Source of the DNA: Lichenibacterium dinghuense
GTDB taxonomy: Bacteria; Pseudomonadota; Alphaproteobacteria; Rhizobiales; Beijerinckiaceae
DNA: 64,000 nt
NCBI RefSeq assembly: GCF_021730615.1
Contig: NZ_JAJLMN010000001.1
Location: 1,860,501-1,924,500 of the forward strand
Direction of reading: 5' to 3'
The notes beneath the pieces are model-generated. The model searched no databases, was not told the DNA's origin, and saw only the letters and a program-made list of their open reading frames with translations. Of this stretch, positions 1 to 7,624 are shown piece by piece. Both the position numbers and the translations under genes were made by a program. Within the stretch, counting starts at the first letter, position 1, and the number at the start of each line of letters is the position of its first letter.

Positions 1-1050
1 GGGCCCCAGGAGCAGCGCCACCTCGCCCGCCACGCCGCGCGGCAGCCGGAAGGCCCGCGCGAGCCCGTAGACGACGAGCGCCTTGAGGGCCACCACGCCG
101 AGCACGAGCGCCGCGATGACATCCGGCCGCGCCGCGATGGCGCCGAGGTCGAGCCGCACGCCGATCGACACGAAGAACAGCCCGAGCAGCAGGCCCTTGA
201 AGGGCTCGATCGTCACCTCGATCTCGCGGCGGAACTCGGTCTCCGCGAGCAGCAGCCCGGCCAGGAAGGCGCCGAGCGACATGGACAGGCCCCCGGCCAC
301 AGCGACGGCGCCGGTGCCGATGACGACGAGCAGGCAGGCCGCCATGAACAGCTCGGTCGACTTCGTCGCCGCCACGACGTGGAACAGCGGGCGCAGCACC
401 AGCCGGCCGAGGAACACGATCAGCGCCAGCGCCAGGACGGCGGGGCCGAGCGTGAACAGCAGCGCCACGCCGAGGCCGCCCTCGCGCGGCGCCGACAGCG
501 CCGTCACGGTGAACAGCAGCGGCGCCACCGCGAGGTCCTGGAACAGCAGCACGGAGAAGACGGTGCGGCCCGCGGAGGAGTTCAGGTGCTTGCGCTCGGC
601 CAGCACCGGCACGGTCACGGCGGTGGAGGACAGCGCCAGCGCCAGCCCCAGCACGACCGCGGCGGGGGCCGACAGGCCGAGCATCACCGCGGGGGCGACG
701 ACGACGGCGGCCGAAAGCAGGAGCTGCAGCGCGCCGAGGCCGAACACCAGGCGCCGGAGCCGCGACAGGCGCTCGAAGCTGAGCTCCAGCCCCACCATGA
801 ACAGGAGGAACACGACGCCGAACTCGGCGATGCCGTCGAGGGGGCTGTCCTCGCCGATCGACAGGGCCGACAGCGCCGGCACGATCCGGGCCAGCCACCC
901 GAGGCCGTAGGGCCCGAGCGCCACGCCGGCGATGAGGAAGCCCAGCACGGGCGACACGCGCAGGCGGTGGAACAGCGGCACCGCGATGCCCGCCGTGCCG
1001 AGAAACAGCAACGTTTCGCGCGTGCCCTCCGGTATCGCCTGCCCCGCCAT
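1..1050 (-). CDS. CPA2-type monovalent cation:proton antiporter (partial, C-terminus beyond window)
   Basis: The reading frame is open from an ATG at 1050 to the window edge, 350 codons, so the C-terminus is missing. The visible part is a series of hydrophobic helices. It includes an N-terminal segment ending RVSPVLGFLIAGVALGPYGL and the segment EFGVVFLLFMVGLELSFERL, which are characteristic of the Na+/H+ exchanger domain of KefB/KefC-type CPA2 transporters. Family members exchange K+ or Na+ for protons in the inner membrane, and many carry a C-terminal TrkA-N nucleotide-binding domain, which would lie outside the window. A purine-rich sequence precedes the ATG. The ion specificity cannot be read from this fragment. 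Confidence 0.8.
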   Translation of the reverse strand, partial: MAGQAIPEGTRETLLFLGTAGIAVPLFHRLRVSPVLGFLIAGVALGPYGLGWLARIVPALSALSIGEDSPLDGIAEFGVVFLLFMVGLELSFERLSRLRRLVFGLGALQLLLSAAVVVAPAVMLGLSAPAAVVLGLALALSSTAVTVPVLAERKHLNSSAGRTVFSVLLFQDLAVAPLLFTVTALSAPREGGLGVALLFTLGPAVLALALIVFLGRLVLRPLFHVVAATKSTELFMAACLLVVIGTGAVAVAGGLSMSLGAFLAGLLLAETEFRREIEVTIEPFKGLLLGLFFVSIGVRLDLGAIAARPDVIAALVLGVVALKALVVYGLARAFRLPRGVAGEVALLLGP

Positions 1051-1099
1051 GCCGCCCCCTGACCCGCCTCCCCTGTTTGACGGGATCGGGCGCGGCCGA

Positions 1100-1954
1100 T
1101 CAAGCGGAAGCGTCGAGCGCCTTGCGCAGGGTGCGCAGGTCCGCCCAGGCGAGCTTCTTGTGGGCCGGGGTGCGCAGCAGGTAGGCCGGGTGGAGCATCG
1201 GCAGGGCGCGCACGGTGCGGCGCCCGGTGTCGTAGTCGTGCCAGCGGCCGCGCAGCCGCATGATGCCCTCCTTGGCGCCGAGCAGGCTCTGCGCCGCCGG
1301 CCCGCCGAGGCAGAGCAGGAAATCCGGGTCCGCCAGCTCGATCTGCCGCGCGATGAAGGGCCGGCAGATCGCCACCTCCTGCGGGGTCGGCGTGCGGTTG
1401 CCCGGCGGGCGCCAGGGCACGACGTTGGCGACGTAGACGGCCGACCGGTCGAGCCCGATGGCCTTCAGCATGCGGTCGAGCAGCTGGCCCGACCGGCCCG
1501 AGAAGGGCCGGCCCTGGCGATCCTCCTCGGCGCCCGGCGCTTCCCCCACGGCCATGACGCGGCCCGACGGCTCGCCGTCCGAGAAGGCGAGGCGCGTGGC
1601 CGTGCCCTTGAGGCTGCAGCCCTCGAAGGCTTCGAGCACGGCCTTCAGCTCGTCGAGGTCGCGCGCTTCGGCGGCCGCCTCGCGGGCCGAGCGCGCCGCG
1701 AGCTCCGCCGACAGCGCCGCGGCGCCCCCGACGAGCGGCGGCGCGGCCAGCCCCGGCAGCCCCGGCGCGGCGAGGCCGGCCGGCGCGCGGCGCGGCGCCT
1801 CGGCCGAGGCTTCCGGCTTCGGGGCGGCGGCCGCCGCCGCGGCCTCGGCGAAACGGTCGTGCGGCTCGGCGTCCACCGCGATATCGACGCCCATGTCGAC
1901 GTACCAGCGCAGCAGCGCTTCGAGTTCGTCGCGGGCGGCGGCGTCGAGGGTCAT
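1100..1954 (-). CDS. Uracil-DNA glycosylase, family 4-like
   Basis: This 284-residue protein should remove uracil from DNA to start base excision repair. The C-terminal half holds the family hallmark GEAPGAEEDRQGRPFSGRSG, followed by VYVANVVPWRPPGNRTPTP and a later MLHPAYLL motif carrying the His and Pro of the active site. The N-terminal third is a long Ala/Pro-rich low-complexity stretch, as in many alphaproteobacterial homologues. Family 4 enzymes bind a [4Fe-4S] cluster. Here a single Cys is seen at GCSLKG where others have a pair, and further Cys lie at ICRPF and LLCLGG, so cluster content is uncertain. The ATG at 1954 follows a strong AGAGGGAGG ribosome site. Confidence 0.85.
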   Translation of the reverse strand: MTLDAAARDELEALLRWYVDMGVDIAVDAEPHDRFAEAAAAAAAPKPEASAEAPRRAPAGLAAPGLPGLAAPPLVGGAAALSAELAARSAREAAAEARDLDELKAVLEAFEGCSLKGTATRLAFSDGEPSGRVMAVGEAPGAEEDRQGRPFSGRSGQLLDRMLKAIGLDRSAVYVANVVPWRPPGNRTPTPQEVAICRPFIARQIELADPDFLLCLGGPAAQSLLGAKEGIMRLRGRWHDYDTGRRTVRALPMLHPAYLLRTPAHKKLAWADLRTLRKALDASA

Positions 1955-2074
1955 CCTCCCTCTTAGGACGGTTTGGTACGGCGTTGAAGGCCGCGGCCGA
2001 CGCGGCGGGCGCGGCGAAACAAGGCGGCCGCCTCGACGTTTGATGCGTCGAACCGCCGACGGAGACCGAGACGC

Positions 2075-2587
2075 ATGGGCCTTTCCCCTCGCCGAGCCGC
2101 GCTCGCCCTGGCCTGCGCGGTCCTGCCGGGCGCCGTGATGGCGCCCGGCCTCGCCCACGCGGCCTTCGAATGCCCCGTCGCGGCCCCGGCCGCGACGAAG
2201 CCGCTGCCGGGCGACCTCGGGCAGAGCCTCAAGCCCTACGACGATCCCCGCGCCGACCCCGCCCTCAAGGCCGACATCGCCGCCATGAAGGCGGAGGGCA
2301 TGCCGAACGGCGAAGTGGTCGACCACGTCGTCGCCGCCTATTGCCCGGTCGTCGCCGCCGTGCCGAAGCTCACCGACGCCGACAAGGACGGCCTCGTCCA
2401 GCGCTTCGCGTCCCACCTCGTCCAGGTCGTCTACGCGCCGGCGCACGGCACGGTGGAGGACATCATCGTGGACGTCCCGGTGCCGACCGACCTGTATTCC
2501 CGGATCACGGAAGCGGCGGAGCAGCACAAGCAGACGCGGGACGCCTTCGTGCTCGCCGCGCTGCGGAAGGCCGCCGGGACGCCGTGA
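2075..2587 (+). CDS. Secreted protein of unknown function
   Basis: A 170-residue protein that I do not assign to a family. Residues 1-29 form a signal peptide with an RR near the start, a hydrophobic core and an AHA-A cleavage site, so it is probably periplasmic. The mature part has two Cys (near residues 32 and 90), which could form a disulfide. It ends in a charged helical region around EDIIVDVPVPTDLYSRITEA. It lies alone between the divergent glycosylase gene and ETF-QO. Export is well supported; function is unknown. Confidence 0.65.
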   Translation: MGLSPRRAALALACAVLPGAVMAPGLAHAAFECPVAAPAATKPLPGDLGQSLKPYDDPRADPALKADIAAMKAEGMPNGEVVDHVVAAYCPVVAAVPKLTDADKDGLVQRFASHLVQVVYAPAHGTVEDIIVDVPVPTDLYSRITEAAEQHKQTRDAFVLAALRKAAGTP

Positions 2588-2695
2588 CGTCGGGGCCCCG
2601 TCGCGACCCGCCGGTCGCAGGTGCCGCATTTGCACGCCCGGTCGCCCGTCACTAGATGAACCCCTGTCAGCGGGCGAGCAGGGGACGTGACGATC

Positions 2696-4390
2696 ATGGC
2701 GCAGGGCGACGGCGCGGCGGGCGGCTTCGAGGCGCCGGCGCGCGAGGCGATGGAGTTCGACATGGTGGTGGTGGGCGCCGGGCCCGCGGGCCTCGCCAGC
2801 GCCATCCGCCTGAAGCAGCTCCGGCCCGACCTCGCCGTCGTGGTGCTGGAGAAAGGCGCCGAGGTCGGCAGCCACGTGCTGTCCGGCGTCGTGGTCGACC
2901 CCGCCGGCCTCGACGCGCTCCTCCCCGACTGGCGGACCCACGACGACCGCCCGCTCACGGTCGAGGTCAGCGACGACCGCTTCTACGTCCTCGGGCCGGC
3001 GGGCGGCCTGCGGCTGCCCAACGCCCTGATGCCCAAGCTGATGAGCAACCACGGCAACTTCGTGGGCTCGCTCGCCAACGTGGCCCGCTACCTCGGCCGC
3101 CGGGCCGAGGCGCTCGGCGTCGACATCTACCCCGGCTTCGCGGCCGTCGAGGTGCTCTACGGCAGCCGAGGCGAGGTGGTGGGCGTCGCGTCGGGCGACA
3201 TGGGCGTCGGCCGGGACGGCGCCGTGACGGACGGCTACACGCGCGGCATGGAGCTGCGCGCCAAATACGTGCTGGTGGCCGAGGGCGCCCGCGGCTCGCT
3301 CGCCAAGACGCTGATCCGCCGCTTCGCGCTCGACGCGGGGCGCGATCCCCAGAAATACGGCATCGGCCTCAAGGAGCTGTGGGAGGTGCCGGCCGAGACG
3401 CACAGGGCCGGGCTCGTGCAGCATTCCTTCGGCTGGCCGCTCGGCAACCGCACGGGCGGCGGCTCCTTCATGTACGGGATGGAGGACAACCTCGTGAGCG
3501 TGGGCTTCGTGGTCCACCTCAACTACGAGAACCCGACGCTGTCGCCCTTCGACGAGTTCCAGCGCTTCAAGACGCATCCGATGATGGCCGACACGCTGAA
3601 GGGCGGGCGGCGCATCGCCTACGGGGCGCGCGCCATCACGGAAGGGGGCTGGCAGTCGGTGCCGAAGCTCAGCTTCCCGGGCGGCGCGCTGGTGGGCTGC
3701 GCGGCGGGCTTCGTCAACGTGCCGCGCATCAAGGGCTCGCACAACGCGATCCTGAGCGGCATGATGGCGGCCGAGCACGCCGTTGAGGCGCTCGACGCCG
3801 GCCGGGCCAACGACGAGCTCGGCTCCTACGAGGCGGCGTGGCGGTCCTCGGCGATCGGCACGGACCTGCGCCGGGTGCGCAACGTGAAGCCGCTGTGGTC
3901 GCGCTTCGGGACCATGCCGGGCGTGGCGCTCGGCGGCCTCGACATGTGGTGCCAGCAGCTGTTCGGCGGCTCGCCCTTCGGCACGCTCTCCCACGGCAAG
4001 CCGGACCACGCCACGCTGAAGCGGCTCGACGAGGTGAAGCCGATCGCCTACCCGAAGCCGGACGGGGTGCTCTCCTTCGACAAGCTGTCCTCGGTCTACC
4101 TGTCGGGCACGAACCACGAGGAGAACCAGCCGGCCCACCTCGTGCTGGCGGACCCGTCGCTCCCGATCGCGCGCAACCTGCCGCTCTACGGCGAGCCGGC
4201 GCGGCTCTACTGCCCGGCGGGCGTCTACGAGGTGGTGTACGGCGACGAGGCGAAGAAGAGCGAGCCGCGGTTTCAGATCAACGCCGGGAACTGCGTGCAC
4301 TGCAAGACCTGCGACATCAAGGACCCGTCGCAGAACATCACCTGGATCCCGCCCGAGGGCGGCGGCGGACCCAACTACCCCAACATGTGA
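2696..4390 (+). CDS. Electron transfer flavoprotein-ubiquinone oxidoreductase (ETF-QO)
   Basis: This 564-residue flavo-iron-sulfur protein passes electrons from reduced ETF, made by acyl-CoA and similar dehydrogenases, to ubiquinone at the inner membrane. The N-terminal FAD-binding motif is VVGAGPAGLASAIRLKQL. The middle holds the GG-rich quinone and membrane-attachment region. The C-terminus has the ferredoxin-like motif GNCVHCKTCDIKDPSQNI, ending WIPPEGGGGPNYPNM as in the whole family. Length matches the family. I chose the ATG at 2696 because the GGGGA ribosome site lies about 10 bases upstream. A GTG at 2687 in the same frame sits too close to it. Neither ETF subunit gene is adjacent. Confidence 0.95.
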   Translation: MAQGDGAAGGFEAPAREAMEFDMVVVGAGPAGLASAIRLKQLRPDLAVVVLEKGAEVGSHVLSGVVVDPAGLDALLPDWRTHDDRPLTVEVSDDRFYVLGPAGGLRLPNALMPKLMSNHGNFVGSLANVARYLGRRAEALGVDIYPGFAAVEVLYGSRGEVVGVASGDMGVGRDGAVTDGYTRGMELRAKYVLVAEGARGSLAKTLIRRFALDAGRDPQKYGIGLKELWEVPAETHRAGLVQHSFGWPLGNRTGGGSFMYGMEDNLVSVGFVVHLNYENPTLSPFDEFQRFKTHPMMADTLKGGRRIAYGARAITEGGWQSVPKLSFPGGALVGCAAGFVNVPRIKGSHNAILSGMMAAEHAVEALDAGRANDELGSYEAAWRSSAIGTDLRRVRNVKPLWSRFGTMPGVALGGLDMWCQQLFGGSPFGTLSHGKPDHATLKRLDEVKPIAYPKPDGVLSFDKLSSVYLSGTNHEENQPAHLVLADPSLPIARNLPLYGEPARLYCPAGVYEVVYGDEAKKSEPRFQINAGNCVHCKTCDIKDPSQNITWIPPEGGGGPNYPNM

Positions 4391-4447
4391 TGGGCCCCGG
4401 CGCCCGTCGGTGATAGTCTCCGCCTCGTCGACGAGGGAACGACACCG

Positions 4448-4816
4448 ATGACGGCGCAGCCTGCCCCGATCGCCTCCGCGCCGCCCGTCGATGACATGAC
4501 GCTGCGGGCGGCGCGACGCTTCCTCGCGTTGGTCGGCGAGCGCTATCCCGTGCGCGAGGCCTACCTGTTCGGCAGCCGCGCCCGCGGCACCCATCGTCCG
4601 GACAGCGATGCCGATGTCGCCGTGGTGCTCCGCGGCGAGACGGATGACCGCGGCGCGGCCGTCCTCGACATGGCGGACGTCGCCTTCGACGTGATGATGG
4701 ACCTCGACGTCCTGGTCGAGGCGACGCCGCTCTGGGAGGGGGAGTTCGACGACGCCGAGAGCGGGCTGACGCGGTATCTCGTCCGCGACATTCGCCGCGA
4801 CGGCATCCGCCTGTGA
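4448..4816 (+). CDS. MNT-type nucleotidyltransferase, probable antitoxin of a HEPN pair
   Basis: A 122-residue minimal nucleotidyltransferase. The motif GSRARG, followed ten residues later by DSDADVAV, is the metal-binding GSxARGx(n)DxD signature of the MNT fold. A further acidic residue near DLDVLVE could complete the triad. The gene overlaps the following HEPN gene by four bases (GTGA), implying coupled translation. In known MntA/HepT-type modules the nucleotidyltransferase neutralises the HEPN ribonuclease by adding AMP to it. That role here is inferred from family and arrangement. Confidence 0.8.
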   Translation: MTAQPAPIASAPPVDDMTLRAARRFLALVGERYPVREAYLFGSRARGTHRPDSDADVAVVLRGETDDRGAAVLDMADVAFDVMMDLDVLVEATPLWEGEFDDAESGLTRYLVRDIRRDGIRL

Positions 4817-5208
4817 GCGACCCCGACTACGCTGCGGCCTATCTCGCGAAGGCGGCGCGCACCCTCGCGAGCGCCCGCAACATGCTGGCGATCGGAGACG
4901 CCGAAGGGGCATGCAACCGTGCCTATTATGCGATGTTCAACGCCGCGCATGCCGCGCTCTACGGTGCGGGTTTCGGTGAACAGACGGCGGCGATCAAGAC
5001 GCATTCCGGTCTCCTGTCCTTCTTCGGGCAGAAGATGGTCGGCACGGAGCGCCTCGCCGGCGAGTACGGGCGCGCGATCAACAGGACGGGCCGGCTACGG
5101 AGTTCGGCGGACTACATGCTCGACCCGCCCTCCCTGTCCGAGGCGACGTGGGCGGTGCGGGCCGCCGAGGAACTCATCGAGGCCGTGCGGACCATGGCTC
5201 CGTCATGA
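4813..5208 (+). CDS. HEPN-domain protein, probable toxin partner of the MNT gene
   Basis: A 131-residue all-helical protein. The segment CNRAYYAMFNAAHAALYGAG carries the R-x-YYAMF-x3-H core of the UPF0332/HEPN family, and KTHSGLLSFFG follows. HEPN proteins paired with MNT genes often act as RNases in toxin-antitoxin or defence modules, using an R-x4-6-H catalytic motif. Arg and His at that approximate spacing are present here. It starts with GTG at 4813 inside the end of the preceding gene. The pair sits alone between ETF-QO and a convergent MFS gene, as expected for a mobile two-gene module. Toxicity has not been shown by anything in the sequence. Confidence 0.75.
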   Translation: MSDPDYAAAYLAKAARTLASARNMLAIGDAEGACNRAYYAMFNAAHAALYGAGFGEQTAAIKTHSGLLSFFGQKMVGTERLAGEYGRAINRTGRLRSSADYMLDPPSLSEATWAVRAAEELIEAVRTMAPS

Positions 5209-5241
5209 TCGCCATCCGTCCAGGTCTGCCGCGCAGCCGGT

Positions 5242-5255
5242 CCGGCCCGGGCCGG
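5242..5255. terminator. GC-rich hairpin between convergent genes
   Basis: The perfect palindrome CCGGCCCGGGCCGG lies in the 63-base gap between the HEPN gene and the convergent MFS gene. Flanking GCGC arms could extend the stem. There is no T-run, so it is a terminator-like hairpin at most. Confidence 0.35.
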
Positions 5256-5271
5256 CCGCGCGAGATGCCGG

Positions 5272-6639
5272 TCAGTCCCCGTCGTAGCCGTAGACCTCCG
5301 GCAGCACGAAGATCGCCGCCAGCAGTCCGCAGAGCGGGAAGATGCAGACGAACAGCGTCGCGGCGGCCTGCCCCACGGCGGTGAACAGCGGCGGGAACAG
5401 GAAGATCGACAGGAACGAGGGCAGCTTCACGAACATGTAGGCGAAGCCGCTGGCCGTGCCGCGGTATTCGGGCCGCGCCACCATGGTCGGGATCGTCATG
5501 CAGTTCGACGCGTCCCAGTAGTGGCCCCACAGCATGGCGGCGGCGGCGAAGGGCAGCACGGCGCTGTGGCCCGCCCAGATGGCCCAGGCGGCCACGACCA
5601 GCGACACGAGCACGATCGAGAAGCCCCAGATCGAGATGCCGCGATGGCCGATCTTGGGGGTGAGCAGCGGCCCGACCCAGCCCGACACGGCGGCGAGGCT
5701 ATAGAGCGCCATCAGCACGAGGTTGTTGCCCAGCACGCCGGACACGCCAACCATGGTGAACAGCACCGGCAGGTAGAATCCGAAGGTCGCGAATTCCGAC
5801 CCCTGCGCGAAGCAGGCGATCCAGCCGAAGAGCGTGGCGCGCCAGCGGATGGGGTCGCGGCGCAGGTCGGCCAGGAAGGCGGTCGGGCGCGGCTTCGGCA
5901 CGTCGACGTCGCGGTCGGGCAGCATGGGCAGGTCGTCGGCGTACATGGCGCGGGTGGTCCGCTTGGCTTCGCGGAAGCGGCCGTGGCGGATCAGCCAGAC
6001 GGCCGTCTCGGGCAGGTCGTGGCGCATCAGCAGGATCACCAGCGCCGGCACCGCGCCGAGGCCCAGCGTCACCCGCCACAGCAGTTCGTGGTCGAGCCCG
6101 GCCAGCAGGAACACGGCGATCACCGCGAGCGTCAGCACCTCGCCGACCGCGAACATGAACTGCCAGCGGTTGCCCATCACCTCGCGCACGCCCTTGGGCA
6201 TGGACTCCATGATGTAGGTGTAGCCGTTGGAGATGTCGGAGCCGAGCGGCACGCCGAGCAGCAGCCGCACCACCACGAGCCACTCGACGCTGGTGACGAA
6301 GGCCTGGGCCACCGCGAGCACGATGAACAGGATCATGGTGGCGAGGAACATGATGCGCCGCCCGACCTTGTCGGCGAGCCAGCCGCCGGCGAGCGCCCCC
6401 ACCAGCGCGCCGCCCTGCGTGGCCGCGGCGGCGAGGCCGAGCAGGAACGGGTCCGGGTGGTACTGGTCCTTGATGAAGACCAGCACGAAGGCGATGGAGT
6501 AGAGGTCCCAGGCTTCGACCAGGATCGAGGACAGCATCAGCCATCCGACCCGGTTGCCCTTGGGGTTGTAGTGGCTGACGAGGTGCCGCACGGCATCGTC
6601 CATCGCGGCCTGATCCGGCCTGCCCAGCGCCATGGTCAC
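5272..6639 (-). CDS. MFS transporter, sugar/organic-acid porter-like
   Basis: A 455-residue protein with about twelve hydrophobic segments. The loop between helices 2 and 3 reads GGWLADKVGRRIMF, the classic MFS D-x-x-GRR signature. The motif IMESMPKGVRE resembles the PESP-type loop of sugar-porter and metabolite:H+ symporter members. A central cytoplasmic loop follows helix 6, and the C-terminus ends LPEVYGYDGD. It should import a small organic solute with protons. The substrate is not evident and no catabolic gene is co-directional with it. Confidence 0.85.
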   Translation of the reverse strand: MTMALGRPDQAAMDDAVRHLVSHYNPKGNRVGWLMLSSILVEAWDLYSIAFVLVFIKDQYHPDPFLLGLAAAATQGGALVGALAGGWLADKVGRRIMFLATMILFIVLAVAQAFVTSVEWLVVVRLLLGVPLGSDISNGYTYIMESMPKGVREVMGNRWQFMFAVGEVLTLAVIAVFLLAGLDHELLWRVTLGLGAVPALVILLMRHDLPETAVWLIRHGRFREAKRTTRAMYADDLPMLPDRDVDVPKPRPTAFLADLRRDPIRWRATLFGWIACFAQGSEFATFGFYLPVLFTMVGVSGVLGNNLVLMALYSLAAVSGWVGPLLTPKIGHRGISIWGFSIVLVSLVVAAWAIWAGHSAVLPFAAAAMLWGHYWDASNCMTIPTMVARPEYRGTASGFAYMFVKLPSFLSIFLFPPLFTAVGQAAATLFVCIFPLCGLLAAIFVLPEVYGYDGD

Positions 6640-6736
6640 GTCGCGTCCCCCCGTCGTGGATCGTTTCGGGGCCGCTGAGCTTATGTCAGGCTTTTCGGCT
6701 CCCCGGAGCGATGAGGACCGGGGCGGGGGGCGCCTG

Positions 6737-7255
6737 TCAAGGCGGGGCTGACGGCGGGTGCCCGCTTGGCTTCCGTTCGGCGGGCGAAGCCGCCGGCTCC
6801 CCCTTCGCGGCGATGTCGGCCGGCGTCGGGAGCGAGCTGTAATATTTGGCGCCGAGGATGACGCCGCCGAGCAGGATCGGAGCGACGATGGCCGTGGCGA
6901 GCGCCAAGCCGAGTTGCTTCCAGAACGATCCCGCGTTCCTCACCTGCGCCACGATCGCGGAACCGAGCGCCCGCTCGTCGGCCGCCTCCATCTCTTCCCG
7001 GAGATAGTTGCGCGCAGCGATGTCGAAGAGGTCGACGGCTTGGCGACGCAGATCCTCGAAGCGATGGTCGCTGAGGTTCGCGATCCAGTCGTCGACGTCG
7101 GCCTGAGCCGGAGGTCTGCCGTTTCTTTTTGCGAAGTGGTCGGCCCACTCGCTCTTCTCGAAGGTGAAAAGCGCATAGGCCAGGTATCTGACCTCAAGAG
7201 CGGCAGTGCCGTTCGACCGGAAGAGATCGAAGACCTCGCGGTCACTCCCCGGCAT
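6737..7255 (-). CDS. Unrecognised protein with one C-terminal membrane helix (second gene of a pair)
   Basis: 172 residues. About 110 residues are soluble and helical, starting with REVFDLFRSNGTAALEVRYL and containing the Trp-rich patch EWADHFAKRNGRPPAQADVD. A single strong membrane helix follows (about residues 122-143, LALATAIVAPILLGGVIL). The tail is Pro/Ser/Lys-rich. I expect a membrane-anchored cytoplasmic domain. It overlaps the upstream 63-codon gene by 14 bases, so the two form one unit. The DNA looks visibly less GC-rich than the neighbours, which may mean later acquisition. No function assigned. Confidence 0.6.
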   Translation of the reverse strand: MPGSDREVFDLFRSNGTAALEVRYLAYALFTFEKSEWADHFAKRNGRPPAQADVDDWIANLSDHRFEDLRRQAVDLFDIAARNYLREEMEAADERALGSAIVAQVRNAGSFWKQLGLALATAIVAPILLGGVILGAKYYSSLPTPADIAAKGEPAASPAERKPSGHPPSAPP

Positions 7256-7433
7256 TCTTGTTTCCGAAAGCCCCGACGGCCTTGCTGGCCGACGACAGCG
7301 CCCTTCCGACCTTGGCAGTCTTGCTCTGGGCGAGGTCGGAAGACTTGCACGACCTCTCCGTAGCCCGGCCCTTGCCGCTCGCAGGGATCTTCGACAGCCT
7401 CGATGCAGTCGAGGCGTTCCTGTTCGTCGCCAT
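7242..7433 (-). CDS. Small Lys/Ser/Ala-rich protein (first gene of a pair)
   Basis: 63 residues, basic, rich in Ser, Ala and Lys, starting MATNRNASTASRLSKIPASG. Two loosely similar segments are visible, S-RLSKIPASGKGRATE and GRALSSASKAVGAFGN. No hydrophobic segment is present. The ATG at 7433 follows a GGGAG ribosome site. The 3' end overlaps the start of the membrane-anchored partner, implying coupled expression. I do not recognise the family. Confidence 0.55.
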   Translation of the reverse strand: MATNRNASTASRLSKIPASGKGRATERSCKSSDLAQSKTAKVGRALSSASKAVGAFGNKNAGE

Positions 7434-7624
7434 GGTGCCGGCTCCCGCGCGTGAGTGTCCGAGGATGGGACGCGTCTTCTCAGCCGTCAACACATCCGGG
7501 ACCGTCGGTTGCGTGGCTCGACGCGCTCGTCGATCGAGGCTCGACGACCGCTGCGGGCGGAGACGGCCGGGCTGCGGTCCCAGCGTCGGGCAGGCCCTCG
7601 CAGAGGTGAGGGGTTGACCGCCCC

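Noticed and set aside
1100-4912. Very long minus-strand open frame across the ETF-QO and MNT genes
   Set aside because: Only its last 284 codons look like a protein (the glycosylase); the rest is Arg/His/Ala-rich shadow of the plus-strand genes.
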